A stretch of DNA of 11,191 nucleotides from Bacteroides_E sp964583185 (GCA_964583185.1 CAZOVL010000088.1:1-11191), one strand, 5' to 3'; shown: positions 1 to 7,380, counted from the stretch's first letter. The notes: a model not told the origin generated them from the letters alone. Numbers and translations: made by a program.

Positions 1-781
1 CTATTTTTCCTTTGAAATTCCGGGAAGCCTCCTCTGTATAAGTCTCTTTACGTGTATCTAAATTCCGGTCTTCCGTATGATACAGCAATAGATTTTTAAC
101 ATTTAATCTACCGGCCAAAACACCGGAATCTAATGCGGTACTATGATGTTTTTCATAGGGCTTGAATATCTCCCGGTCTTTATATAAACAAAAAGCTTCG
201 CACAAAAGCCAATCAGCATTTTCCACATAATGACGGTTGTTCTCGTTATAAGGTTCATCGCCAAGACAAACCAGTTTTAGGTTATTAGGTAATTGAGCAG
301 AAAAACCGAATTGTTTTTCCTTGGTAGATAACAGATCAAAACATTGAAGTTCCATATCACCCAGTTGGAAAATATCGTTCTCTTTCACCTCTTTGAAGAA
401 CACAGACTTTTCCAAGAAGGATATATCTTTTTCGGGTAGTGTCATACGGCATATCCAATCCAAAACTTTTAAGGCTTTATCATGGCTGTAAACCGTAAAA
501 GTACCACTGTATTCTTTGTTTTTCATCCGATGTATAACAAGCCTAACCATCCAAACCGCACCTAAAATATGATCTGTATGTGCGTGGGTTATGAACAGAT
601 GATGTATATCTGTTAAGTCTATCTTTGCTTTTTCCAACTGCAACAATATACCGTTTCCGCCTCCTGCATCAACCAATAGCATAGTCTTTGCCGTTTTTAA
701 TATAAAGCAAGTATTATAGCACCGGGTAACTATTGCGTTTCCCGTGCCTAACATAATTATCTGATTGCTATTCAACATCAT
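1..781 (-). CDS. RNase Z-like metallo-beta-lactamase-fold hydrolase (3' end cut by window edge)
   Basis: The reading frame runs from ATG at 781 (a second ATG follows at once at 778) through 260 codons to the left edge without a stop, so the C-terminus is missing, probably by only a few residues judging from the family. The protein has the N-terminal LGTGNA strand-loop of the RNase Z/ElaC group, the metal motif HAHTDH at residues 66-71, the LGDEPYN strand around 171-179 with Asp175 as the likely bridging ligand, and a late HTED at 235-238 as the last histidine. It has no clear tRNA-binding exosite arm, so a genuine tRNA 3'-processing role is unproven; a general phosphodiesterase-type hydrolase is a safer call. 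The stretch FDLLSTK at 148-154 lies where such proteins usually carry a histidine ligand, and none is present. The enzyme is likely cytoplasmic, since no signal peptide is visible. It is transcribed alone, away from the downstream minus-strand cluster, from a promoter candidate at 818-848. Confidence 0.85.
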   Translation of the reverse strand, partial: MMLNSNQIIMLGTGNAIVTRCYNTCFILKTAKTMLLVDAGGGNGILLQLEKAKIDLTDIHHLFITHAHTDHILGAVWMVRLVIHRMKNKEYSGTFTVYSHDKALKVLDWICRMTLPEKDISFLEKSVFFKEVKENDIFQLGDMELQCFDLLSTKEKQFGFSAQLPNNLKLVCLGDEPYNENNRHYVENADWLLCEAFCLYKDREIFKPYEKHHSTALDSGVLAGRLNVKNLLLYHTEDRNLDTRKETYTEEASRNFKGKI

Positions 782-817
782 CAATCTACTTTATTCTCTT
801 TTTGTTTACGTAATATG

Positions 818-848
818 CAAAGATATAAAAAGTGTCACTCCACGCACA
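818..848 (-). promoter_or_regulatory. Putative Bacteroidota promoter for the MBL-fold hydrolase
   Basis: On the minus strand TATCTTTG at 825-818 matches the Bacteroides -7 consensus TAnnTTTG exactly. Nineteen bases upstream is TGTG (848-845), a three-of-four match to the -33 TTTG element at the usual spacing. The start codon at 781 lies about 37 nt downstream of the -7 box. This is a pattern match only. Confidence 0.5.
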
Positions 849-963
849 TAGCGAACCGCAAAACTAGTCAATAAGAACTCACATCGCGTTCGGGATGAGG
901 AGGAGGCAACTGAACTCGTGCATTGTTCGTTTTCAATAGACTTATAATTAACTACCTGCAAAG

Positions 964-1011
964 AAAAACAGAGTGTAAAGAACGCTGTTTCAGCTTATTC
1001 TTTACACTCTG
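964..1011 (-). terminator. Rho-independent terminator of the zinc peptidase gene
   Basis: A perfect 14-bp stem pairs 969-982 (CAGAGTGTAAAGAA) with 998-1011. Inside the loop a further GCTG/CAGC mini-stem (984-987 with 991-994) closes a TTT triloop. Read on the minus strand the hairpin is followed by TTTTTCTTTG, the expected U-tract, about 80 nt past the zinc peptidase stop codon. Confidence 0.88.
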
Positions 1012-1093
1012 CTTAAATTTGTTTATCCACCAAGGTGTTTATTATAAAATCAAAACACTGATACAGTGGTTCTTCAATTTATTAAATTTCGCT

Positions 1094-1789
1094 TTAGTTT
1101 CTTCTGCCCAAGAAAATCATAACATAATAAATAAGAGTAGCCAACGAACCAACTGCCGCTACCACATAGGTATATGCTGCTGATTTGAGTGCATCTTTAG
1201 CAAAAACGTGGTTTTGATTGTTGGTTATACCGGCAGTATCCAACCAAACTAAGGCTCTTTTACTGGCATCTATTTCAACAGGCAAAGTAACAAAACTAAA
1301 AAGTGTGGTTGTTGCAAACAATAAGATACCGGCTAATAAAATACCGGGCATGGTTTCCATCAAAATAATACCCAATAATAAAATCCAGCTCATCCAACGT
1401 GAAGATAAACTCACAATGGGCACCAACTTACTTCTTAATGTCAAAGGAGCATAAGCACGTGCGTGTTGCACCGCGTGTCCACACTCGTGTGCTGCCACAG
1501 CTGCGGCCATAACACTGGTACTGTTGTAAACACCCTCACTCAAATTAACCGTTTTGTTCATTGGGTTATAATGGTCGGTCAACTGTCCTGCTGTAGAAAT
1601 CACAGTCACATCGTTTATGCCATTATCTCTCAACATCTGTTCTGCCACTTCCTTTCCCGACATTCCATTGGTCAATGGAATTTTCGAGTATTTTTTAAAC
1701 TTGCGTTGTAAGTTTGCCTGAACTATGAAGCTAAGAAGAGCCACACCAATCAATATAATCCATTGTATTCCTATTCCACCTATACTCAT
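1094..1789 (-). CDS. Membrane-bound neutral zinc metallopeptidase (YugP-like, Zn_peptidase_2 family)
   Basis: The 231-residue protein has an N-terminal membrane segment (about 7-24), the zincin motif HECGH at 101-105 extended as AAHECGHAVQHA, two hydrophobic segments at about 134-168, and a C-terminal segment at about 205-227. The motif PVEIDAS at 170-176 after the second hydrophobic stretch probably supplies the third zinc ligand (Glu172). Length, topology and motifs match the Bacillus YugP-like peptidases annotated as Zn_peptidase_2. Substrates of this family are largely unknown; an inner-membrane location is inferred from the hydrophobic segments. The ATG start is preceded by an A-rich leader without a clear ribosome binding site, as is common in Bacteroidota. 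It lies 173 nt downstream of purA on the same strand, so readthrough is possible, though I see no clear promoter of its own. A strong terminator follows. Confidence 0.9.
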   Translation of the reverse strand: MSIGGIGIQWIILIGVALLSFIVQANLQRKFKKYSKIPLTNGMSGKEVAEQMLRDNGINDVTVISTAGQLTDHYNPMNKTVNLSEGVYNSTSVMAAAVAAHECGHAVQHARAYAPLTLRSKLVPIVSLSSRWMSWILLLGIILMETMPGILLAGILLFATTTLFSFVTLPVEIDASKRALVWLDTAGITNNQNHVFAKDALKSAAYTYVVAAVGSLATLIYYVMIFLGRRN

Positions 1790-1962
1790 ATTTTTAGCTT
1801 TAGAATGATATTACTATTTTATATTCTCTCACATACCTACATACAAAAACACTGCCAACAGACAAAAAACTCGCAACTAAGTAACAAGAACTTGCCTAGT
1901 TTAACATTGTTTGTGCTTTTTCCTGTAGTGGGCGTACCCAACAAACTCTTTTCTTAAAAGAA

Positions 1963-3222
1963 TTAGCGAATAATGGTTTGTTCGCGGTCGGGACCAACAG
2001 AAACAATAGCAATCTTAACCCCCAGTTGTTTTTCCAGAAAAGTAAGATAGTTATTAAATTCTTGAGGGAACTCATTTTCGCTTTTCACTTGGGTCATATC
2101 GGTTTTCCAACCTTTCAGTTCTTTGTATATGGGCTCAACATCTCCTTCAATGTCATAAGGGAAATAATCCACCACTTCCCCATTTATTTTATAACCCACA
2201 CAAGCCTTAATGGTTTCAAAAGTATCTAAAACGTCACTCTTCATCATAATGAGCTTGGTAACACCATTAATCATCACAGAATAACGCAAAGCCACTAAGT
2301 CTATCCAACCACAACGTCTTTTACGTCCGGTTACGGAACCAAATTCTCCTCCCAACTCACAAATCAAATCGCCTGTCTCGTCAAACAATTCAGTAGGAAA
2401 AGGACCTGACCCCACTCGGGTACAGTACGCTTTAAAAATACCATAAACATCACCAATCCGTCTTGGAGAAAGACCTAACCCAATGCAAGCTCCGGCACAT
2501 ACCGTATTGGAAGAAGTAACGTAAGGATATGAACCAAAATCAATATCCAACAGCGTTCCTTGAGCTCCTTCACAAAGCACTCGTTTCTCTTCATCCAATG
2601 CCTGATTAATATAGTGTTCACTATCCATTAACCGGAACTCTTTAAGGTAGGCAATGCCCTTCATCCACTCCTCTTCAGATTCTGTTAAATCGTAAGAGTA
2701 GTTCATATCTTTCAATAGTTTTTCGTGATGGGCTTTGAGGCGTGCATATTTCTCTTCAAAACCGGACAATAAATCGCCCACACGTAAACCCAAACGACTC
2801 ACTTTGTCGGTATAAGTCGGACCAATACCTCTTCCGGTAGTTCCCACTTTCTCGTCCCCTTTTTGCTGCTCGTAAGCCGCATCCAGAAGTCGGTGTGTGG
2901 GTAATATTAAATGTGCTTTTTTGGAAATCCCCAAACGGTTCTTTAAATCGTGACCAGCCTCTTCAAGACTTAATGCCTCTTCCATAAACCGTGCCGGATC
3001 AAGAACCACACCATTACCTATAATGTTAATTTTATCTCCTTGAAAAATGCCCGAAGGAATAGAGCGTAACACATATTTTTGACCTTCAAATATCAATGTA
3101 TGTCCCGCATTAGGACCTCCCTGAAAACGAGCGATTACATCATAGTTAGGAGTTAAAACGTCTACAACTTTACCTTTTCCTTCGTCACCCCATTGTAAAC
3201 CTAAAAGAACATCTACTTTCAT
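1963..3222 (-). CDS. purA: Adenylosuccinate synthetase
   Basis: This enzyme joins IMP and aspartate using GTP, the first committed step from IMP to AMP, in the cytoplasm. The 419 residues match the normal length of the family. The N-terminal GDEGKGK P-loop-like motif is at 12-18 with the catalytic Asp13, and GGPNAGHT at 35-42 gives the catalytic His41, both in the same positions as in the E. coli enzyme. GTTGRGIGPTYTDK at 127-140, EGAQGTLLDIDFG at 218-230, the TSSN loop at 236-239 and GRKRRCGWID at 299-308 are also intact. KSDVLD at 328-333 is the guanine-recognition region. The gene follows fur with an 18-nt gap, so the two are likely one transcript. No strong terminator is visible after it; only weak AT-rich or 4-bp stems lie at 1929-1960. 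Everything expected for an active enzyme is present. Confidence 0.98.
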   Translation of the reverse strand: MKVDVLLGLQWGDEGKGKVVDVLTPNYDVIARFQGGPNAGHTLIFEGQKYVLRSIPSGIFQGDKINIIGNGVVLDPARFMEEALSLEEAGHDLKNRLGISKKAHLILPTHRLLDAAYEQQKGDEKVGTTGRGIGPTYTDKVSRLGLRVGDLLSGFEEKYARLKAHHEKLLKDMNYSYDLTESEEEWMKGIAYLKEFRLMDSEHYINQALDEEKRVLCEGAQGTLLDIDFGSYPYVTSSNTVCAGACIGLGLSPRRIGDVYGIFKAYCTRVGSGPFPTELFDETGDLICELGGEFGSVTGRKRRCGWIDLVALRYSVMINGVTKLIMMKSDVLDTFETIKACVGYKINGEVVDYFPYDIEGDVEPIYKELKGWKTDMTQVKSENEFPQEFNNYLTFLEKQLGVKIAIVSVGPDREQTIIR

Positions 3223-3240
3223 GATTGTTTTTAATTGTGT

Positions 3241-3705
3241 TTATTTTTTATTGTATTTCTTTGGCTTAATGCACTTATCACATAATCCATAGACATACAG
3301 TGAATAGTGAGAAACCTGAAACTTTGAAAACTCTGCTGCCTCAATTTCTTTTTGAAGCTGTTTGTTTTTTTGCTCAATCACTTTACCGCATTCGGTACAT
3401 ATTAAATGATGGTGAACCGATCGGTCGTATGTTTTTTCATACTGCGAAGAGTTACCAAACTGATGGCGTATAACCAATTGAGCATCGATTAATAATGATA
3501 TGGTATTGTAAAGCGTGGCACGGCTGACTCTAAACCGACCTTGTTCTTTCATCATAGAGTAAAGCTTCTCAATGTCAAAATGCTCTCCTATGGAATAAAT
3601 CGTGTTTAGAATAGCATAGCGCTCAGGAGTCTTCCTGTGACCTCTTGAAGTCAAATATTCAGTAAAAATCTGCTCTACAACTTTTATGGACTCTTTATCA
3701 CTCAC
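3241..3705 (-). CDS. fur: Fur-family metal-responsive transcriptional regulator
   Basis: The 154-residue protein has a winged-helix DNA-binding half with recognition helix SRATLYNTISLL at 61-72, and a dimerisation half with two CxxC pairs (Cys103/Cys106 and Cys142/Cys145) that typically hold structural zinc. Candidate regulatory ligands are His42, Glu90, His98, His100 and Glu111. Glu111 falls where Bacillus PerR has the Asp needed for peroxide sensing, which favours a Fur-like iron sensor over PerR, although Zur or other metals cannot be excluded. The start codon is GTG at 3705: a TAA stop lies four codons upstream, and the next in-frame ATG (residue 51) would remove most of the DNA-binding domain. 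The gene is the first of a likely fur-purA transcript, with a -7-like box at 3735-3742. No clear Fur box was seen in the leader. Confidence 0.93.
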   Translation of the reverse strand: MSDKESIKVVEQIFTEYLTSRGHRKTPERYAILNTIYSIGEHFDIEKLYSMMKEQGRFRVSRATLYNTISLLIDAQLVIRHQFGNSSQYEKTYDRSVHHHLICTECGKVIEQKNKQLQKEIEAAEFSKFQVSHYSLYVYGLCDKCIKPKKYNKK

Positions 3706-3734
3706 AGCTATTTATTAATCTAATCTACAACCAA

Positions 3735-3742
3735 CAAAGTTA
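3735..3742 (-). promoter_or_regulatory. Putative -7 box of the fur-purA promoter
   Basis: TAACTTTG on the minus strand fits TAnnTTTG exactly and sits about 30 nt upstream of the GTG start of fur. The -33 position at the normal spacing reads TGGT, a poor match, so confidence is moderate. The box is in the only gap (3706-3780) between the AlkD-like gene and fur. Confidence 0.4.
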
Positions 3743-3780
3743 ACTCTTTTTTAATCATAGCACCATTTAAATTCCTTTTT

Positions 3781-4446
3781 TTACCCATACGATAATTCAT
3801 CTTGTATCATATGGTATATCTTGACTTCTTTTTCCTGATCGGAACTCTTTAAAGAAGCCAGTAAAGGATTTAGTCTCTTTCTATGACTCTCACTTTTAGA
3901 AATAAACTGACGTAAAGCCAAGAATGCGGCACTATTTAAAAGATACGAATCATCTTTCAAGGCACAAAGAGCCTGACTGATAAACTCATTGGAGGCTCGT
4001 TCATCTAACGCTTCTTTTTTACTCAGCAATCTTGAAAAGGTTAGAAACCCACAGATTTGCACCATCTCTTCCGAGCTGGCCATCCAGCGAAAAGACAGTA
4101 CAGGGGCTTCGGGCAAATGTTGAAACAAGTTCATAGCGGTTAGCTCCGCAATTTCCTTTTGTGTAATTTCCGTTACCCATTGATTTGCCAAATCAGGTGT
4201 AAAGTCTTCAATGGGCTGCAACATTCCTGCTAATATCTTAAACTCCCGGATGTCTTCTTTCCACAGAGCCTGAGCCAAGTCGTGCTCTTTCTCCCACCCG
4301 TTGGCTATATTTTTCAGCGTAGGCAAATCAACCCCAAAATTCAATTTATAGGTAATTCCCTTTTCACGCATACTATGAGAAACAACTCCGTTCATGGCTA
4401 AACGGAGTTGTACTCTAATTTCTTTTATTTTTTCCTCTAAGGTCAT
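3781..4446 (-). CDS. AlkD-like HEAT-repeat protein (DNA alkylation repair family)
   Basis: The 221-residue protein is almost wholly helical and resembles the AlkD/AlkC DNA glycosylase superfamily (Pfam DNA_alkylation repair). The diagnostic part is at 41-79, LPTLKNIANGWEKEHDLAQALW followed by REFKILAGML, which corresponds to the family's repeat with LW and a conserved Arg plus hydrophobic run. AlkD itself excises positively charged alkylated bases while embracing DNA with HEAT repeats. Here the catalytic Trp and Asp of Bacillus AlkD seem to be missing: the aligned segment after Trp90 reads VTEITQKEIAEL, and the usual Arg-Arg after the next Trp (121) is replaced. The protein could therefore be a divergent or non-catalytic member. 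There is no signal peptide, so it is cytoplasmic. It begins 2 nt after the stop codon of the DPP III gene, so it is translated from the same transcript. Confidence 0.75.
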   Translation of the reverse strand: MTLEEKIKEIRVQLRLAMNGVVSHSMREKGITYKLNFGVDLPTLKNIANGWEKEHDLAQALWKEDIREFKILAGMLQPIEDFTPDLANQWVTEITQKEIAELTAMNLFQHLPEAPVLSFRWMASSEEMVQICGFLTFSRLLSKKEALDERASNEFISQALCALKDDSYLLNSAAFLALRQFISKSESHRKRLNPLLASLKSSDQEKEVKIYHMIQDELSYG

Positions 4447-4448
4447 TC

Positions 4449-6488
4449 TTAATTATTTACTGATGGTAAAAATGAATAGCTGGCACTGTAACGCAACATT
4501 TGTTCACTATACCCCTCATCATAACTCACGGTTACATCTACAATTTCTCCTTCAGCATTTGTAACGGGCTGATACACCGGATTAACAAACCCTTTATACG
4601 GTGCTAGATTTAATTTTGCATAACGATCCAGCACTTCTTTATGTAAATCCGGATCTATTTTCACAGCATACTTTTCAACAATGACCCGGGCAGCTTCAAA
4701 GTCTCCGGTGGAACGGATGCGTTGTATTTCAGCTAGAAGCTCACCAAATAGAGCTCTGACTTTGGCGTAATCGTTGACCCGAACATACGTTTTACCTTGT
4801 TTCTTCACCAACTCAATGACTTTTTCCGATTGTCCTTTTTCATAGACCCAACGGGCAATTAACTGACGGTTACGCATATGCGACTCTTCCACGTCATTGC
4901 CTAAATTAATACGCACCAGTTGTGTCATCAGGCCATTCATTAAAAAGCTGTAATATTCGGCTTTGTAAGCCTCTTCATTGGGCGTTAAACCCAGTTCAAC
5001 CAACTTAGCATCTGCCACATAGTAAAGACCAAACAAGTCGGCACGTGCCTCTTCAATGGTAGCACCATAGGCTTTCAGAGCATCTTCTGCTCCGGGCAAT
5101 AGTCTGCCGGAACCGTGCCCTAAACACTCGTGCAAATCGGTGTGTAAATTGCCGGTTAAATCACCGTATTGATCCATCAAGTCCACCTCTGCCTGACTGT
5201 ACGCAAACTCAGCTGCAAATCCATTTCCATGAGCAGATTTGTTATAGGCATCTGTAATGTTACCAATAGTAACCGACTTAGACCCGTGGTGGTTACGTAT
5301 CCAGTTTGCATTAGGCAGGTTAATACCAATAGCCGTTGCAGGATATAAATCACCACCTAACATCGCTGCAGTAATCACCTTGGCAGATACTCCTTTCACC
5401 TCTTCTTTCTTAAACTCAGGGGCTACGGGTGAGTGATCTTCAAACCACTGTGCGTTACTACTGATGAGTTCTGTTCTTCGTGTTGCTTCAACATCTTTAA
5501 AGTTCACTATCGATTCCCAGCTGGCTTTTAATCCCAACGGATCGCCATAGGTTTCCGTAAACCCATTCACAAAATCCACACGGGAATCTAAATCGTGTAC
5601 CCATAAAATGCTGTAATCATCGTAAGTCTTCAAATCACCTGTCTCATAGAACTCAATTAGCTTTTCTATGACACCTTTTTGTTTTTCGTTTTCAGCCACC
5701 GTCAAGGCTTTCTTCAACCAATAAACCACTTTTTCTATGGCTTCACCATACAGACCTCCTACTTTCCATACTTTCTCCTGCAAGTGCCCTCCCTCTTTCA
5801 CCAAGCGACTATTGAGCCCATAAGAAATGGGTGTTTTATCATTAACATCTTTCTTCCCATCATAAAAAGCTTCTGCTTCCGCTTGGGTTACTCCTTGATA
5901 ATAATTGCAAGAAGAGGTTTGCAACAAATCAACTCCATCGGCCTGATTCACACGTTTCGGGTCAACCGAAGCATCAAAAATCAGAGGTTGCAACACAGTG
6001 TATAGCTCTTCCACCGTTCCCTCTCCAACAGGTAGCATAGAGGCATCCACACTCATTAACGCCTCTTTAAAAAAGGCCTCCGAGAAAGCAGGCTCAAACT
6101 TTTCCATGCCATAGTGATGGTGAATACCATTGGAGAACCACACTCTTTTTAAATAAACTTCAAAAGCGGTAAAGTCTGCACTTTTCCGGTCTCCTTTATA
6201 ATCCAGATAAATGGCTTCTAAAGTTCTACGAAGGGTCAGGTTATACTTTCCATTTTGGTCGTAAAGAATATCTCTACCACATTGTGCAGCCTCGGATAAA
6301 TAATAAACTAATTTCTTTTGATCTAAAGAAAGGCCATCAAATCCCGGCACTTGATAGCGTAATATTTGTAAATCGGCAAATCGTTCCACGTTATAGTTAA
6401 ATTTTTCTTCTACATTATCTGAGCCTGTTTTTCCACAAGCAGTAAACAGAACAAGCATCAAAATTGAATGCAATATTAATTTCCTCAT
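4449..6488 (-). CDS. Dipeptidyl peptidase III, family M49 lipoprotein
   Basis: DPP III removes dipeptides from the N-termini of short peptides. The 679-residue protein carries the zinc motif HECLGH at 453-458 (His453, Glu454, His458), followed by EEARAD at 479-484 whose Glu480 is the likely third ligand. Other M49 landmarks are Tyr314 in ETYGDPLG (the human Tyr318 region), the NLPNANWIRNHHGSKS segment at 390-405, and His537 in ESHMRNRQ (the human His568 region). The length is close to that of the characterised Bacteroides thetaiotaomicron enzyme. The N-terminus is a lipoprotein signal: charged MRK, a hydrophobic core, then the lipobox LFTAC with Cys18. Acylation and a periplasmic or outer-membrane-facing location are inferred; eukaryotic DPP III is cytosolic. 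The gene leads a two-gene unit with the AlkD-like gene. Only about 35 nt separate its start from the upstream terminator tail, so its promoter is either very compact or it depends on readthrough. Confidence 0.95.
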   Translation of the reverse strand: MRKLILHSILMLVLFTACGKTGSDNVEEKFNYNVERFADLQILRYQVPGFDGLSLDQKKLVYYLSEAAQCGRDILYDQNGKYNLTLRRTLEAIYLDYKGDRKSADFTAFEVYLKRVWFSNGIHHHYGMEKFEPAFSEAFFKEALMSVDASMLPVGEGTVEELYTVLQPLIFDASVDPKRVNQADGVDLLQTSSCNYYQGVTQAEAEAFYDGKKDVNDKTPISYGLNSRLVKEGGHLQEKVWKVGGLYGEAIEKVVYWLKKALTVAENEKQKGVIEKLIEFYETGDLKTYDDYSILWVHDLDSRVDFVNGFTETYGDPLGLKASWESIVNFKDVEATRRTELISSNAQWFEDHSPVAPEFKKEEVKGVSAKVITAAMLGGDLYPATAIGINLPNANWIRNHHGSKSVTIGNITDAYNKSAHGNGFAAEFAYSQAEVDLMDQYGDLTGNLHTDLHECLGHGSGRLLPGAEDALKAYGATIEEARADLFGLYYVADAKLVELGLTPNEEAYKAEYYSFLMNGLMTQLVRINLGNDVEESHMRNRQLIARWVYEKGQSEKVIELVKKQGKTYVRVNDYAKVRALFGELLAEIQRIRSTGDFEAARVIVEKYAVKIDPDLHKEVLDRYAKLNLAPYKGFVNPVYQPVTNAEGEIVDVTVSYDEGYSEQMLRYSASYSFLPSVNN

Positions 6489-6517
6489 GTTTTTTCTAGC
6501 GAATTTAATGGATTAAA

Positions 6518-6569
6518 ATGAAAAAAGGAAATATGAAGTAAGTATTCCTTTGGACTTCATATTTCCTTT
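6518..6569 (-). terminator. Rho-independent terminator of the AraC-family gene
   Basis: A perfect 16-bp stem pairs 6524-6539 (AAAGGAAATATGAAGT) with 6554-6569, with a 14-nt loop. On the minus strand the hairpin runs into TTTTTTCATTTT. It lies 22 nt after the stop codon of the small AraC-type gene and just ahead of the DPP III gene. Confidence 0.85.
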
Positions 6570-6591
6570 CAATGCGTTTTACTCAAGTTAT

Positions 6592-7041
6592 TTACTTCTT
6601 ATCGTGTAGTTTGGCGTATCTCTTACGATAAGAATTTGGTGTTTCCCCTACATTTTTATAAAAAGCAGCGTAGAAAGATTGGCGATTGGCAAACCCAACC
6701 ATTGCACTGATTTCCTCAATGTTTTTGTCTACATACCTTTTATCTTTTAATAAATGTAAAGCATCACGAATTCGGTGCTCATTTAATAAGCTGGAAAAAT
6801 TTCTCCCAAAGCGTGAATTTACTACAGCAGATAAATAACGAGTATTGGTACTCAATTCCTCAGCTAACTCTTTTGCTGAGAAAGTTGAATCCCTATAGCG
6901 TTTTTGAATAACAACAATATCCAAAATTTTGTCATATAACTCATCAGCCAATTCAGGACGGATAAGTGAGCGATAAGCTGCATCTTTATCCTGTCTCTCT
7001 CGAATGTTGTAAGGACGTTTATTCGGATTCTCTTTTTTCAT
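6592..7041 (-). CDS. Stand-alone AraC-family helix-turn-helix regulator
   Basis: The 149-residue protein ends in a full AraC-type DNA-binding domain. The first helix-turn-helix is at about 54-78 (FSAKELAEELSTNTRYLSAVV), and the second is at about 105-132 with the family signature IEEISAMVGFANRQSFYAAFYK and then GETPNSYRKRY. The N-terminal 50 residues are charged and contain no recognisable ligand-binding, receiver or membrane domain, so the signal that controls it is unknown. Such short regulators resemble the C-terminal output domain of Bacteroidota hybrid two-component proteins, but here the gene starts cleanly from ATG with no fused upstream frame. The product is cytoplasmic. It is monocistronic, with a strong terminator 22 nt beyond the stop, and is divergent from recQ across a 339-bp gap. 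Its targets cannot be read from the sequence; the neighbouring DPP III gene is one possible but unproven target. Confidence 0.88.
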   Translation of the reverse strand: MKKENPNKRPYNIRERQDKDAAYRSLIRPELADELYDKILDIVVIQKRYRDSTFSAKELAEELSTNTRYLSAVVNSRFGRNFSSLLNEHRIRDALHLLKDKRYVDKNIEEISAMVGFANRQSFYAAFYKNVGETPNSYRKRYAKLHDKK

Positions 7042-7380
7042 AAAATTATTACTTTAAATATTAACTAAACTATCATAGTAGACTACAAAACACAATTCAC
7101 AACAAAATTGTTTAGGGTAACAATAAAAAAACAGGCATAAATTAAAAGACTTTGGGTAGTTTTATATTTTATAAACGCATAATATTCAGTGTTTTTTATT
7201 TTTTCTGTCGCTTTTTACACCTCAAAAGAATCTATACAAATGGGTTCTATAGCCTGTAAACAAACAAATACAAAATGGACTAACGCACTTGTTGAATAAA
7301 TAGTACATGCAAAAAAACATTAACAACCTTTAACCTGTCTTTAGCAAATAAAAACGCACAAATACCGAAATTTACTAAAT
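7042..7380. other. 339-bp AT-rich divergent intergenic region (AraC-type gene / recQ)
   Basis: This gap must contain the start regions of both divergent genes, but I found no exact TAnnTTTG box on either strand. The only notable structures are an interrupted inverted repeat ACAATT-8 nt-AATTGT at 7092-7111, which could be an operator for the AraC-type protein, and T-rich or A-rich tracts around 7187-7206. No protein, RNA gene or repeat array is visible. Confidence 0.55.

Larger units (their letters stand above)
782..1093. other. 312-bp intergenic region between MBL hydrolase and zinc peptidase
   Basis: This gap holds the promoter candidate for the leftmost gene (818-848) and the terminator hairpin of the zinc peptidase gene (969-1011). 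Between them, at about 841-926, is a patch with visibly more G and C than its AT-rich flanks, including GCGTTCGGGATGAGGAGGAGG. It has no start codon with a convincing protein, no tRNA fold and no repeat array. An open frame on the plus strand from 923 crosses the terminator and is not protein-like. Confidence 0.6.

Noticed and set aside
841..926. tRNA or other structured RNA in the GC-richer patch
   Set aside because: GCGTTCGGG resembles a T-loop at first sight, but no acceptor, D or anticodon arms can be built on either strand.
923..1183. Plus-strand open frame of 86 codons
   Set aside because: It runs across the zinc peptidase terminator and into the 3' end of that gene; composition is not protein-like and no domain is visible.
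1929..1960. Terminator after purA
   Set aside because: Only a 4-bp TGGG/CCCA stem and an AT-only stem are present, without a following T-tract on the minus strand.
6500..6507. -7 box TAAATTCG for the DPP III gene
   Set aside because: It has one mismatch, no -33 element at the right spacing, and would leave a leader of only a few bases.
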